DNA of 64,000 nucleotides from Thecamonas trahens ATCC 50062 (GCF_000142905.1 NW_013657654.1:185087-249086); one strand, 5' to 3'. Numbered from the stretch's first letter, positions 31,101 to 41,807 are shown. The notes: generated from the sequence alone by a model not told the origin. Translations and numbers: made by a program.

Positions 31101-32131
31101 CGCAGCTGCCGGTGACGATGGGCATTCTGGGCCTAGCACAGCTCAAGCCGGAGGGGCGACTCTTGGTGGTTGGCGACCACAAGCAGCTGCCGCCTGTCCT
31201 GTCTTGCAAGCCGATTGAGCCGGCGGCGGTGCCACTGGCGACTTCACTGCTCGAGTGTGTGGTCCGCAACGATAACAACGAGCCGTTTCTGGTCTCGGAG
31301 CCCAAGGTCGGAGACTCAAAGTGCGACTACTTGCTCTCGCTGAAAACCAACTACCGCACCAACAAGGTTCTCGGCCATTTCCACGCTGAACACTACACCA
31401 ACTACCAGAACGCGAACGGTTTGTCTGACAACGATGGGCAGCTGTGGGACGACAACCTGCTTGCTTCCGGGCTCGACTCGAGCGTCGTCGGAGTCAAGCT
31501 TTCACAGGAGATTGCTGCGACGCCAGAGGCTGCGGCTGCGGCTGAGGCCAAGGCTGTGGTCCAAGTGGTCTCGTCGATTGCGGCAGCGGCGACGGCGAGC
31601 CTCAAGGGCGAGATCATGATTGTGACGCCGTTCCGCGCGCAGCGCGCCAAGGTGCTCGCCGAGCTGAAGGCGGCGGTGAGCACGGACGACTTCAAGTGGC
31701 TCGGCGAGGTAGTGGACACGGCTGAGGTGACGCAGGGCCGCGAAGCCGCTTTGGTCATTGTCTGCTGCGCTTTTACGGCCGAGTACATGGCTCGGCGGGC
31801 CGAGTTTGTGTACTCGGTGCGGCGGCTCAACGTGGCAACGTCGCGGGCCAAGCGCAAGGTGGTTGTCATCTTCACCGACGCACTGCTCAAGCCACCACTC
31901 CAGTCGCTGGTCAAGAAGGACACCCAGGACGGTCATGCATACATCTCGCGGCTGCTTCGGTCGGGGAGTGTGGTGGATGCAGAGAACCTGGAGTCTCTGC
32001 CGGCAGGTCGCAAGATCACGCTTGACCGCAGCCGCAAGCGGTCCCGCGAGGATGGCGAGTGGGACGACGCCGACGCCGACGCCGACGATTCGTGGGTCGC
32101 CGGGCCGTCGCTCAAGAGAAGCAAGCCATGA
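28126..32131 (+). CDS. RecB-like nuclease fused to SF1 (DNA2/UPF1-type) helicase, TM0106-like (frame-corrected)
   Basis: The N-terminal third is a PD-(D/E)xK nuclease: KFEHMPEHAIKAGRYFASKW, PDFVVLCKRG, VTVCDAKAS-like (ITVCDAKASS), then HIVQVSVYAKLLE with the Q-x-x-x-Y motif. A Cys cluster follows (SSLCCADVDG, GKLTCREL). The C-terminal half is an SF1B helicase: GPPGTGKTQ (Walker A), LLIVEEASQLP (II), VGDHKQLPPV (III), LKTNYRTN (IV), VTPFRAQ, AEVTQGREAALVIVCC (V) and LNVATSRAKRKVVV (VI), then a basic/acidic tail with KRSRED. Two one-base losses break the frame: near 28321-28335, and C5 at 28893-28897, where one more C gives PPWYVASSLCC. Total length is about 1335 residues. This architecture is best known from bacteria and archaea; role in DNA processing is inferred. 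It starts MSSSVDDLVVP. Confidence 0.8.
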
Positions 32132-32188
32132 TTGAAGGATACAGGAGGTGTGTTACGACTTGGGTAGCGGGCGGGGCGGGGCACCAAC

Positions 32189-34057
32189 TCAGCGGTAGTA
32201 GCGGCGACGGTAGTCGTTGACGACGGCCGGGGCGGCGTGGGCGGCGCGCGGCTGGTTGGGATGGCGGTACTGGACGCGCGGGACGTTGCCGATGTTGTTG
32301 TTGGCCTTGTTGTGGGCCGCAAAGTAGCGGCGCTGGGCAACGTCATTCGCGGCGTGGCGGGCAAGGACCGGGTAGGCAGCGGCGGGCGCATGGCGTTCCG
32401 AGGCGTAGCTAAAAGGGCCTGGGCGGCGATTTGCGCGATTTTCTTTGGCAGCGTAGTACTGTTGGACGCGGGCCTTGTTGACGCTCGGGTTCTCACCGAG
32501 CGGCGGCGACGGCTCCTTGGCGCGGCGGGCATACTTTGCGCCGGGATGGTTGGACTTGTTGACGTAGTACTTCTGGGCCGGGGCGCGGTCGGCGAGCTTG
32601 TTGTCAGCAGGCTCGGAGGCAGCGCGGCGCTGGGCACGAGCTGCAGCGAGGGCCGGCAGCGGCGGCTGGTCCGCGTGGGCGTGCAGGCGTGAGCGGATGA
32701 CCGGGTTGACGACAATGTTGGGCTGGGCGGCGGCAGCGCCTGCGGACGAGGCGGCGCTGGGCTCGGGCGGCGGGTGCGACGGCGCAGCGTCGCGAACCAT
32801 TTTGGCTGGCGACGACTGCATGTACATGGGCTTGGGCAGGGCCTCGGTGAGGTCAGAGAGGTTCTGCACGCGGCGCGGAACCTTGATGGTGTTCATGACG
32901 GCGCAGCGGGTGGCGTCCGAGATGACCTCGTCGGCCACAAGATCCATGCGGGCACGGACGGCAGGGAGCTCGAGCAGCTCGTCGATGGTGGGACGCATGT
33001 TGGGGTTGACCTGAAGGCAGGCCGAGATGGTGTCGGCGAGGTCGGATGAGTACTCGCGCGAGATGGGTGCGTAGCGGCCCTTGATGATCTTGGCGGCTAG
33101 GGCACGCTGTGAGGTGGCATCGAACGGGTGGCGGAGCGTGGTCATCTCGTAGAGCAGGCAGCCGAGCGACCACACGTCCGACTTGTCGTTATATGGCCGG
33201 GACTTCCAGATCTCGGGCGAGAGATAGTACGGCGTTCCGATCTGGGTGTGGGCCATGGCCGACTTGAGGAGCTTGGCCACCCCAAGGTCGCCAAGCTTGA
33301 TGGTCCCATTCTCGCCGAGAAACACGTTGGGGGACTTGATGTCGCGGTGCAGGACCTTATTCTGGTGCAGGACGCGGAGCGCGTAGCAGATCTGCAGAAA
33401 GTACGACCAGATGCGGTCCTCGGAGAGGCGGCGGCGGCGGGTGCGGTACCTGCGGAGGAGCTCAAACAGGTCGCCATTGCCGCAGTACTCGGTGACGATG
33501 CAGAGCTTGTCGTTCTCCAGAAACGACTCAAAGTACGCAATGATGTTGTGGTGGTTGACCGATGCTAGCAGCCGAATCTCGTTGACGGCATCCTCGCGCT
33601 CGCGATGGCTCATGACTGCGTCGGCGACAGCGGATTTTGAAAATTAGCAGTCGGCGCGCGAAACGGGAGTGCCGGGCGCGGGCGACAGAGCGGGCGTAAG
33701 TGGAAGCGAGGAGTGGCGGGGATGTGGAGAGGCGGGGATGAGAGGGAGGTGGTGGTGGGTGGGCATGGGGAGGGATGAGGGGTGGAGGTGGGGGTGGGGG
33801 TGGGGAGGGGGGGCTGGGTGGGTGGGTGGGTAGGTGGGTGGGGAGGGGGAGGGTGGTGGCGGCGGGATCGCGCCAGTTGGCGCCAGGCGTTGTTAAGGTA
33901 AGGCCCGAGGAGGGGAAGGGGGAAAGGGGGGCGTACACTTGATGTTGACCTCCTTGAGGGCGTATGTCTTGCCGTCGGAGCGGCGCTTGACGCGGTAGAC
34001 CTTGCCATACGAGCCCTTGCCGATGAACTGCTCCTTCACAAAGTCGGACCAGCCCAT
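32189..34057 (-). CDS. NIMA-related (NEK-like) serine/threonine kinase with aromatic-basic tail
   Basis: Exon 1 is 34057-33937 (MGWSDFVKEQFIGKGSYGKV with the Gly loop, then ALKEVNIK with the ATP-binding Lys). The donor GTACGC follows. The acceptor CGCAG ends at 33616 and exon 2 is 33615-32189, joining to MSHREREDAVNEIRLLAS, the diagnostic NEK motif. Catalytic residues are present: HRDIKSPNVFL, GDLGVAKLL (DLG in place of DFG, common in NEKs), GTPYYLSPEIW and SDVWSLGCLLYEM. The product is about 515 residues. After residue 290 the tail is Ala/Pro-rich, and then carries three imperfect aromatic-basic repeats (AQKYYVNKSNHPG, VQQYYAAKENRAN, AQRRYFAAHNKANN). NEKs act at centrosomes, cilia and in mitosis, fitting a flagellate; partners are unknown. 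Confidence 0.88.
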
Positions 34058-34331
34058 GGTTGGTCTGCAAGAGGAGTGGGGAGAGCGGGTGCGGCTGGCG
34101 GGCGAGTGCTCAATGCCCAGCCCAGTTGCCGGTGGTCGCCTGCCTGACGACCTAGCAGAATAGTCGCCCGCTAGACGACGTCCATCCCAGCGGCCGCTTG
34201 ATGCCCGATCTCAATCGGACCTGCCGTCGAGACGAGGCATGTGCCGAGGTAAGCTGGTGCTGTCCGTGGCGACGGCGCCCATCATTGACAGGGATGGGGC
34301 AGGGGTCGGCGGCCAGATCGTAGATGTGGAA

Positions 34332-35716
34332 TCAGGTAGTGGACCAAGGAGGAATGACGGCGTCAAGATGGGCGTTGGTGAGATCGATGTCGAGGGCAAC
34401 GGCCATAAGCTCGTCGGGCGACAAATCGTAGTGGCCGTCGAGGGCGCGGAAGGCCATCATAGCCTCGCCCATGTCGGAGCAGGCGAGAACGGCAGAGCGG
34501 ACGTAGGCAGTGAGGGCAAGCGCGATGCGGAAGAGGATCTTCTTGCCCTCGGCGAGAAAGGCGTCGAGGATGCGGACGCAGTGTGCGCCGGGGAGGGCGC
34601 CGGTGAAGAGGGTCATGAACCAGGGGGTGGCGTAGAGGTTGGCAGCAGCGCCGACGTCTACAAGATGGTTGGCAAGGGGGGGTCGGTCTCGGCCAACAGC
34701 GCGTCAAGCGCTTCGCACCACGACAGAAGCAGCGGGAGGCCCGGGCGGTAGACGTCGCCGAGACCGTAGACCGCGTCTGGCCCAGAGTCGCACATCGAGA
34801 CAAGCGTAGCAAACGCGTGGGCCTCGCTCATGTACAGCAACAGGAGACCAGCAAGTGAGGCCATGCCCTGGCAGTACCCAACGTCGTTCCGCATCAGGGC
34901 AGCTGCTGAGAGAACCCGCCCCAGTGCAGACTGAAGTGGGCCGCCGACGCCACGAAAGCCGGCGTGGTGCGGAAAAGTTCGATGCAGATCCTTGACAATC
35001 TGAACTCGCTCCGGCTCGGCCGGCGTCTGCAATAGCAGCTCGTCGTAGCGGGCGACATACGCGTCGGCGCCGGCAAGCGCCGGCCACACGACCGACCGCA
35101 CCTCGGCCGGCACGCCCTTGCGCGCCCGCTTCTTGGCTTTGCTCATCTCCCGAAGCGCCTTGCCTCCTGCGTGGGCCTTGTCCACCATCGCCAGCCACTT
35201 GCCGGCCCGCTTGGTCCGAGCCGCAGGCGCAGAGTCCGGCCAGCGCGACGCCGACGGCGAGCCACGGACAAAGCCGAGCGCATCAAGCCGCGCATCGGGC
35301 CGCAGCCGCAGCGGCAGCTTGTGCTTGCGTTTGCGCCGCCGCCGCCGCCGCCGCTGCCGCCGCTGCGGCTGCCGCCGCTCAACGCCCATCCGCGGCTCTG
35401 CACCTTTGTCCAGATCCGAGACCGAGAACGAGGCCGAGGCCGACGTCGACTCAGGCACGACGGCACGATGGCTCGCTGCTGCGCTCGCACCGGCCGCCCG
35501 AACACCGGCCGCCTCCGAGTCGGCCTCCCCCGAGTCGGAAAGATCAAAGACCGACGACTCCCAGGTGAGCGACGAGCCAGTGTCAGCCATGCGGCGGAGG
35601 GCAGAAGCCTGCGGGGTAGGGCTGCGGCGGCGGTTCTTGAGCGGCGACTTGCCCGACGACGACGACCAGCCCCATGACGACCACGACGAGGCCGAGTCAG
35701 CCCCCGAGCGTGCCAT
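34332..35716 (-). CDS. TBC-domain Rab GTPase-activating protein (frame-corrected)
   Basis: The N-terminal 210 residues are Ser/Ala-rich with a strongly basic patch (RRRRRRRKRKHK). The TBC domain follows: KGVPAEVRSVVWPALAG, IVKDLHRTFPHH carrying the catalytic Arg finger, and VGYCQGMASLAGLLL carrying the Gln finger. At plus-strand G7 (34676-34682) one base is missing. Adding it joins ETDPPLA to NHLVDVGAAANLYATPWFMT and the rest of the domain (RILDAFLAEGKKILFRIAL), through to PPWSTT. Length is about 461 residues. It should accelerate GTP hydrolysis by a Rab and so act in membrane traffic; the Rab is unknown. The start MARSGADSASSW lies next to a C-rich (sense) tract; it shares a divergent promoter with receptor 2. 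Confidence 0.8.
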
Positions 35717-36030
35717 ACGCCAAGGTGGGGGTGGGGGTGGGGTGGGGTGGTGACCAGCGGTGGCGGCGACTCGTGGTGGCTCACTCGACGTGAGTGGCTG
35801 GCAAGCCATGTGGCACGGCGGGTGGGCGGGCCGGCGGGTGGCCTGGGGGGGGGGGGGTGGCACAAGAGGAGCGAAAAAATGGAGGGCCGACACTCCGGGA
35901 CGCATGCATGCCTTGCATGGTACCCACCGCCACCTCCCACCCCTGCCACGGTGCCCACCACATCACTCGCTACCTTCCTCCTGTCCCCCGCTGCACACAC
36001 ACACACACACACACACGACTGCACCACAGA
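35717..36030. promoter_or_regulatory. Divergent promoter of TBC gene and receptor 2, with (CA) microsatellite
   Basis: The TBC-proximal end (35722-35750) is GGGTGGGG repeats, C-rich on that gene's strand. The receptor-proximal end is C/A/T-rich and finishes in a perfect (CA)n run of about 23 bases at 35994-36016, 14 bp before the ATG. A G10 run lies near 35847. No gene is supported. Confidence 0.45.
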
Positions 36031-39000
36031 ATGAAAAAGGTTTCGAAGTTGCTGGTGGCTGCCCTTGCCGTCGTCTTGGTTCTCCGCAGTGTCGTGGGAA
36101 CGTGCCCGGACCCGGCGTCACGCAACGCAGCCGTCGTCCCGCTTGTCCTACCCAGTGGCTCGCACTCGACCGACGCGCGGGCGGTGGCCGCCGGCGACAT
36201 TGATGGCGACGGAGTTGACGACCTGGTCACCGCAGGCTCGGTCATGCTTGGCTTGTTCCGCGGCCAGGCTGGCGCTGGCCTCGGCGTCCACGCCTTTGCG
36301 AACATCTCGGGCGTTACAACGCCGATCACGGACGGACTCGCGCTGGCCGACCTCAACCACGACTCGGCCCTCGATATTGTTGTTGCGCTGACTGCCAACC
36401 AGTTTCGAGTCTTCCTCTCTACTGGACCTGGTGCCATCTTTGCCGCCGCCGATGTCTACGTCACAGCTGCGACCATCAACGCGCTCGCTGTGGGTGACGT
36501 CGACGGCGACGGCGCCATCGACGTCGCGCTCGCCACCGCAGGTGCACTCAGATGGTTGCGAAATGTTGGAAACGGAACACTGGAAGCGGTGACACCAGTG
36601 GTGGCGGCGGCCAACACCAACGATGTCGCGCTTGTTGATCTTGACGCCGACGGAAGCACCGACATGGTCACCGTCAACCCCGGGGCGAGCTCTCCCGTAG
36701 TCTGGCATCGCAACTCCAACGCAGCCGGCACAGTATGGACAACCCAGTCGTTTGGCTCGTTCATCTCCCCGGCTCATGTCGTCGTGACTGATGTTGACGG
36801 CGATGCAGTGCTGGACCTGGTCGTCGGCTCGTCGGTCGCCATCCACTGGCTGCGCGGACTAGGAGTAGCCACGTTTGCGCCCGATGTCTCTCTAGTTGGA
36901 GGCACTTTTGCCGATCCGTTTTTAGTCGGCAAGTTTGGCGGAGCTGGTCCCAGCGATGTGCTCGCACTCGAGGGCTCGTCGCTCCTTCTCCTTGCCAGCA
37001 ACGAAACGCTGGGCTTTGCCACAATGACGCTTGCCAAGCGCTCCCTTTTTGCGTCATTTGACAACGCCAAGAGCCTGGCAGCCGGAGACTATGACGGCGA
37101 TGGCATGACCGATGTCGCAGCCGCGTGCTCGAACAGTCACTCCTTTGTCTGGTTCTCTAGCTCGAGCGAGCGTGCGCTCTCGACCCCACTCTTTGATGCA
37201 GCCGTGGTCAAACCTCACCCACGGTCGGCCCTGGAAGTTGTGGACATTGATGGCGATGGCTGGAACGACATTGCTGGCACTGTTCCTATCACAGAAGTAT
37301 TGAGCTACCGCGCATGCTTTGGATCAGGGACATGTACTGCCGATATGTCCCCTTTGCAGTCCAACGTCATTGGCTACACCCCGAAGCTCCTGGATCTTGC
37401 TGATGTGAACGGAGACGGCGTTCCCGATGCCGTGGTCGGTAAGTACTTGGGAACTGACCCTGTCATGTATTTGGTGTCAAAGTCGGACTCCACGCAGTAT
37501 GTGGGATGGAGGGTGCTGGCCACTCCAGTGGGAAATGCTGCACCGGTCGAGATCACGTTTGTCGACATGGACGGTGATGGCTTTCGCGACATCTTGCTGG
37601 GCTATCGCGGCTCCACCAGCGGCGTCGCGCTGTACCCCAACACCGACGGGGCTGGCTCTTTTAGCACAGTCACCCCAATCGACTTGTTGAGCAAGACGAG
37701 CAACATCGACGCATTGGGTGTCGGCGACGTCAACGCTGATGGCATCCCGGACGTTGTTGTCACCTATCCGGAGCACATCAAGGTGTTCACCAACAACTAC
37801 ACGCACCTGACCGAGTTTGCCACAGTGTCAACGTCTCCGCCGCCTCCGCCCCTTGAGGCGGTCGCTGTCGTGATTGTAGACCTGGAGCTCGATGGCGCGC
37901 CTGACATTGTGTGTGCCGGAAACGCGGGTGGACGAGCAGTGTTCTGGGCCAGCCAGACAGCGGTCGGCGTTTTCCGCGACCTCGAGCTTATCGTGCTGCC
38001 GGCTGATCCGCCGTGTCCTAGTCCGCCCTGCCCTTGGCAGTTCAGCAAGCTGTACGCGACCGACCTCAACCTTGATAGCGTACCTGACCTGGTGGCGAGT
38101 GGTTCGTATGGGACGCTGATCATGGTCAACACCCGAATCATCTCGCAAGAGCAGTGGTACTTTGAGGCTTTGCCTCGAGACAAAGCAGTGGCCGCGGTTG
38201 GTGATATCAACGGTGACGGATTCCCCGACGTTGTTGTATCCAACGACATTGCAACTCATTTTCACCACTTTGCGCCGTCATCTGTGTGGGTCCGCTCGCT
38301 GCCGACCTCTTACCGCCCCAATGACCTCGACCATCTTGCAGAGTGTGGCGTTAGTGCGGCTGGCAAGCGATCGCTACGTTGCTTCGCGGCGAGAGTCGAA
38401 CGTGGGCGACGATGCGGTGTGCCTGTCGTGCTTCCGCCTTCAGACTATGGGGCCTCTTGCTTGTCTGTCTATCTTGTTGTCCAGGCGCGCTCGGGCGTGG
38501 ACGTTGTGGTCAACGCCACCGGATCGGTTGTCGACTGCGCTGGTGATGCCAGCAGCGTCCTTTTCAAGGTGCCGTCGGGCGTTCATCTCACCCTTCATGG
38601 GCTGTCTCTGGCGAACGTGGTCGGCTCCCATGATGGAGAGTCTGCGGTGTGGGTGAGTGGAACTAACGCGCAGCTGGTGTTTGATGGGGGGCAGGTGACT
38701 GGATGTGGTGAAACCGGGCTTGTGGGTGGCGCGTTTCGTGTCGACTCGGGCGGCGCACTAGCGTTGTCGCGGGTGACAGCAACCGGTAACCATGCGACGT
38801 TTGGCGGCCTTGTCGCTGCAACTGGCACCGGGACCGAGCTTGTGGTCGAGAATTGCATCTTGTCAGACCACACGGCCATGGTGCGGGGCGGCGCTGTGTA
38901 TGCTGCTAACCGAGCCAGTGCCCGCATTGTGGCCACTGCAAGCACCAGTTCTCGGGCTGCTGTGTCCGGAGGCTTTGTTGCCCTTGACGATGCATCGGTC

Positions 39001-41793
39001 GAGCTCAACCAGGTCTCTGTTATCGACTCACAGGCTGGCATCCGCGGTGGCAGTCTATCGGCGGAGTACACACTTGCTGTCGGTGGTGCGGTTATCGCCA
39101 CCGACGTGAGCTTTGTGGAATCGCATGTCTCAGTTGGGAACGGCGGGGCTGTGGCGGTTGCGATCGCAGATGCGTCAGTGCCGTCTGTGACGCTGACACG
39201 GGTGACGATGGAGCGCTGCACTGCCGGGGGTGGCGGTGGCGGCCTAGCACTGACCGGCCGCGACTCGACGCTGCTGCTAGTGGACGTGACTGTGAGAGAC
39301 ACGTCAGCGCAATATGGCGGTGGTCTGCTTTGCCTCGCCGACGGAGCCGTGCTCCCAGAAGTTGCAAGCGTGGTGAGAATCGCACTCGGCGACGGATCGC
39401 CGGCGCACAGGGTGACGACCAGTGGCGGCGGGCTGAGCATCGAGCGCGGACACGCGGTTATTGGCGGCGGCATCTACGAGTGTATGTGTGACATCCAGCC
39501 CGGCGTGCAAGTGACGTTGAGCGAGACACACGCTGACGGGGCTGGTGGCGGTGGGTTCACTTGCGCAGCGTCGCAGTCCTTGTTCTCACCTGACTCGCCC
39601 AACGTGGTGTCGTCGGTCCCGGGTACTGGCTTTGGCCCAGTGTGGGCAACGCCGCCAGTGCGGATCACGTGGCCGCTGCCACCGCCCGACTCTGTTGGCT
39701 CTGCGCTTCCGCTCCTCGCTACGGCGGCGGCTATGGTCGACGGGTACGGGCAGCGTATCAAGCAGGTCAATACGACGACGACGTTTTCGCTCGTCGGCTT
39801 TCCACGCCTAGCCGCTGGCACAGTTGAGTACATTGGACCAAGCATCATTCCGCTCTCGAACGATGGCCTCTTTGTCTTTGCATCGGTCTCGTTTGGCGTG
39901 TACGGCCCGCCGTACGTCGATCTGGCTACTGAGATCGAGTTGAGCATTGTCGGCTCGGTGAATCCGGAGTTGGGAACAGCCTCGCGAGTGCCAATCAAGC
40001 TCACGCTTTGCCCGCCGGGGAATGGTGGAGTCCAGCCAGCAATCTCGCCGTGGCTTGTCTGCGTCCCATGCTCTGGAACCGACACGTCGAACGAGACATC
40101 GGTCGAGCCGTGTGTGCGGCGGTCGCCGTGTCCGGAGACGACGCTCGCGGTCCAGTCCAACTCGACGGTGGCGTGCGTGTGCAAAGCCGGGTTCTTCCCT
40201 CCGCCAGGACGAACTGACAGCGATCCGTGCACTGTCTGCCCGGACGGTGCCGAGTGTCCGCTCGGTACCACCTTTCCACTGCCGCTGCCGGGCTTCTTTC
40301 CGGTGGGCGACGGAACGTTTGTGCAGTGCAAGCGGCCAAGTGCGTGTCCCGGCGGAGCGCTGGCGGCACCATGCGCGCCAGGCTATGAGGGCTACATGTG
40401 CAACACGTGCTCGGCAGGATTCTACTCGGACTCGGCAGGTCTCTGCAAGAGCTGTCCCAGCAACTCGAGTGTGGTGCTCGCGCTAGCGCTGATCGGACTT
40501 GCCCTTGTTGCGCTCGGTTCGGCGGTGGTGGTGGGATGGGTTGTGGTAGGCGCCGGCAAGGCTTCGGGTCTTGCCAGTGGCGAGATCAAGAGCCAGGCTG
40601 AGCTCATTCGCAAGTTCCGGCGACTGAGCTGGCCGGCATCATGTTCGATGGTCCTCATCTCGTTCCAGATCATCGGCATTGTGGTCGACGTGGATCTGCG
40701 ATGGAGCTCATCGTCACGGGCGGTGCTCTCGAGCTTTAACGTCTTCAATGTCGACGCCAATGTGTTTGCATCCGAGTGCGCGCTGGCCTCGTTCCACACC
40801 AAGTACGCAGTCTCAGTCTTGCTCGTGCCCGTCTTTCTCCTTCTTGCCTTTGCCAGTCTTGCGGCTACGGCGCGGATCCTTCCGCCGCTGGGCGTGCTCC
40901 AGGGGCTGGAAGCACTCTCGATTGGGGCGCTCGCCGACGCGCTGATCTTCAACTATGCACCGCTGCTGTACATCCCGATGGCACGAGCGACGCTGGTGGT
41001 GTTCGACTGCACGCGGCTGCCGTCGGGCGACTACGTGCTCGATGCAGACCCGGGCGTGGCATGCTTTGACAGCAAGTGGTGGCAAGTGGTGTGGATTGGC
41101 ATGCTCGGAACTGGCGGCTATGTTGTCGGCGTACCGCTGTACTTTGGCTGGAAGCTCGGCCGGCATCGGCATGAGCTTTTTTCGCCGGCTGTGAGCCAGC
41201 GACTCGGCGGGCTGTATCGGCTGTACCGGCGGAAGATGTACGGATACGGCGTGATGGACCTGGGCAAGCGGCTCGCGCTTGTCGTCATTGCGCTCTTCTT
41301 TTCGTCGTCGCAGCTGCTGCTGATTGCGATGCTCATGGCGGTGCTGACGGGCGCGCTTCTTGTGGTTGTCACACAGGAGCCGTACTACATTCCCATGTAC
41401 AACGCGCTCGAGGCCAAGCTGACACTTGTGCTGATGTGTGTGGTGCTCATCGGTGCAGGCTCGTATGCGGAGCGCAGCAGCGCGTCACTTGACACTGCTT
41501 TTCTGGTGGTAACGGTGCTTGCCGTGCTTGTGCTGGTTTGCGTGGCGGTGGCAGGTGTCGTCGCCGACATCAGGCTCATTCTCCGCGACCGGCGGCAAGG
41601 GGCTCGGTCGACGGCCAGCGATCGCCAGCGGCGGCTGATGGCCATCATCACCGATGAGCTCAGGGATGTGGAAGCTGGACCAGAGCTACTGCGCGATGCT
41701 GGCCAGTTTCTCGCGTCGCTCGAGGCTGCGGTGGCGGTCGAAGAAGGCGCGCGAGGGGGAGCCGATGCTGAAATCGAACTTGGTCGTCTGTAG
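36031..41793 (+). CDS. Giant surface receptor 2: FG-GAP ectodomain, beta-helix, Cys-rich stalk, polytopic module
   Basis: A 1920-residue intact single exon. The signal peptide is KKVSKLLVAALAVVLVLRS. Residues about 50-740 hold some 13 FG-GAP/VCBS repeats with the Ca-binding pattern D-x-D/N-x-D-G-x-x-D (DIDGDGVDDLV, DVNGDGVPDAVVG, DMDGDGFRDILLG). Residues about 820-1190 look like a right-handed beta-helix (GGAFRVDSGGALALSRV, GGAVYAANRAS, GGLALTGRDST). A Cys-rich stalk follows (CVCKAGFFPPPG, CTVCPDGAECP, GYEGYMCNTC). About eight hydrophobic spans come next (SVVLALALIGLALVALGSA onwards), then a short acidic tail. The membrane module is homologous to that of receptor 1, sharing FDC-x(5)-G-x-Y-x-LDADP and R-W/F-x-I-I positions. 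Adhesion or environmental sensing is plausible; signalling output is unknown. It ends 14 bp from the convergent ABCA gene. Confidence 0.85.
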   Translation: MKKVSKLLVAALAVVLVLRSVVGTCPDPASRNAAVVPLVLPSGSHSTDARAVAAGDIDGDGVDDLVTAGSVMLGLFRGQAGAGLGVHAFANISGVTTPITDGLALADLNHDSALDIVVALTANQFRVFLSTGPGAIFAAADVYVTAATINALAVGDVDGDGAIDVALATAGALRWLRNVGNGTLEAVTPVVAAANTNDVALVDLDADGSTDMVTVNPGASSPVVWHRNSNAAGTVWTTQSFGSFISPAHVVVTDVDGDAVLDLVVGSSVAIHWLRGLGVATFAPDVSLVGGTFADPFLVGKFGGAGPSDVLALEGSSLLLLASNETLGFATMTLAKRSLFASFDNAKSLAAGDYDGDGMTDVAAACSNSHSFVWFSSSSERALSTPLFDAAVVKPHPRSALEVVDIDGDGWNDIAGTVPITEVLSYRACFGSGTCTADMSPLQSNVIGYTPKLLDLADVNGDGVPDAVVGKYLGTDPVMYLVSKSDSTQYVGWRVLATPVGNAAPVEITFVDMDGDGFRDILLGYRGSTSGVALYPNTDGAGSFSTVTPIDLLSKTSNIDALGVGDVNADGIPDVVVTYPEHIKVFTNNYTHLTEFATVSTSPPPPPLEAVAVVIVDLELDGAPDIVCAGNAGGRAVFWASQTAVGVFRDLELIVLPADPPCPSPPCPWQFSKLYATDLNLDSVPDLVASGSYGTLIMVNTRIISQEQWYFEALPRDKAVAAVGDINGDGFPDVVVSNDIATHFHHFAPSSVWVRSLPTSYRPNDLDHLAECGVSAAGKRSLRCFAARVERGRRCGVPVVLPPSDYGASCLSVYLVVQARSGVDVVVNATGSVVDCAGDASSVLFKVPSGVHLTLHGLSLANVVGSHDGESAVWVSGTNAQLVFDGGQVTGCGETGLVGGAFRVDSGGALALSRVTATGNHATFGGLVAATGTGTELVVENCILSDHTAMVRGGAVYAANRASARIVATASTSSRAAVSGGFVALDDASVELNQVSVIDSQAGIRGGSLSAEYTLAVGGAVIATDVSFVESHVSVGNGGAVAVAIADASVPSVTLTRVTMERCTAGGGGGGLALTGRDSTLLLVDVTVRDTSAQYGGGLLCLADGAVLPEVASVVRIALGDGSPAHRVTTSGGGLSIERGHAVIGGGIYECMCDIQPGVQVTLSETHADGAGGGGFTCAASQSLFSPDSPNVVSSVPGTGFGPVWATPPVRITWPLPPPDSVGSALPLLATAAAMVDGYGQRIKQVNTTTTFSLVGFPRLAAGTVEYIGPSIIPLSNDGLFVFASVSFGVYGPPYVDLATEIELSIVGSVNPELGTASRVPIKLTLCPPGNGGVQPAISPWLVCVPCSGTDTSNETSVEPCVRRSPCPETTLAVQSNSTVACVCKAGFFPPPGRTDSDPCTVCPDGAECPLGTTFPLPLPGFFPVGDGTFVQCKRPSACPGGALAAPCAPGYEGYMCNTCSAGFYSDSAGLCKSCPSNSSVVLALALIGLALVALGSAVVVGWVVVGAGKASGLASGEIKSQAELIRKFRRLSWPASCSMVLISFQIIGIVVDVDLRWSSSSRAVLSSFNVFNVDANVFASECALASFHTKYAVSVLLVPVFLLLAFASLAATARILPPLGVLQGLEALSIGALADALIFNYAPLLYIPMARATLVVFDCTRLPSGDYVLDADPGVACFDSKWWQVVWIGMLGTGGYVVGVPLYFGWKLGRHRHELFSPAVSQRLGGLYRLYRRKMYGYGVMDLGKRLALVVIALFFSSSQLLLIAMLMAVLTGALLVVVTQEPYYIPMYNALEAKLTLVLMCVVLIGAGSYAERSSASLDTAFLVVTVLAVLVLVCVAVAGVVADIRLILRDRRQGARSTASDRQRRLMAIITDELRDVEAGPELLRDAGQFLASLEAAVAVEEGARGGADAEIELGRL

Positions 41794-41807
41794 CTGCGCT
41801 AGCCTCT

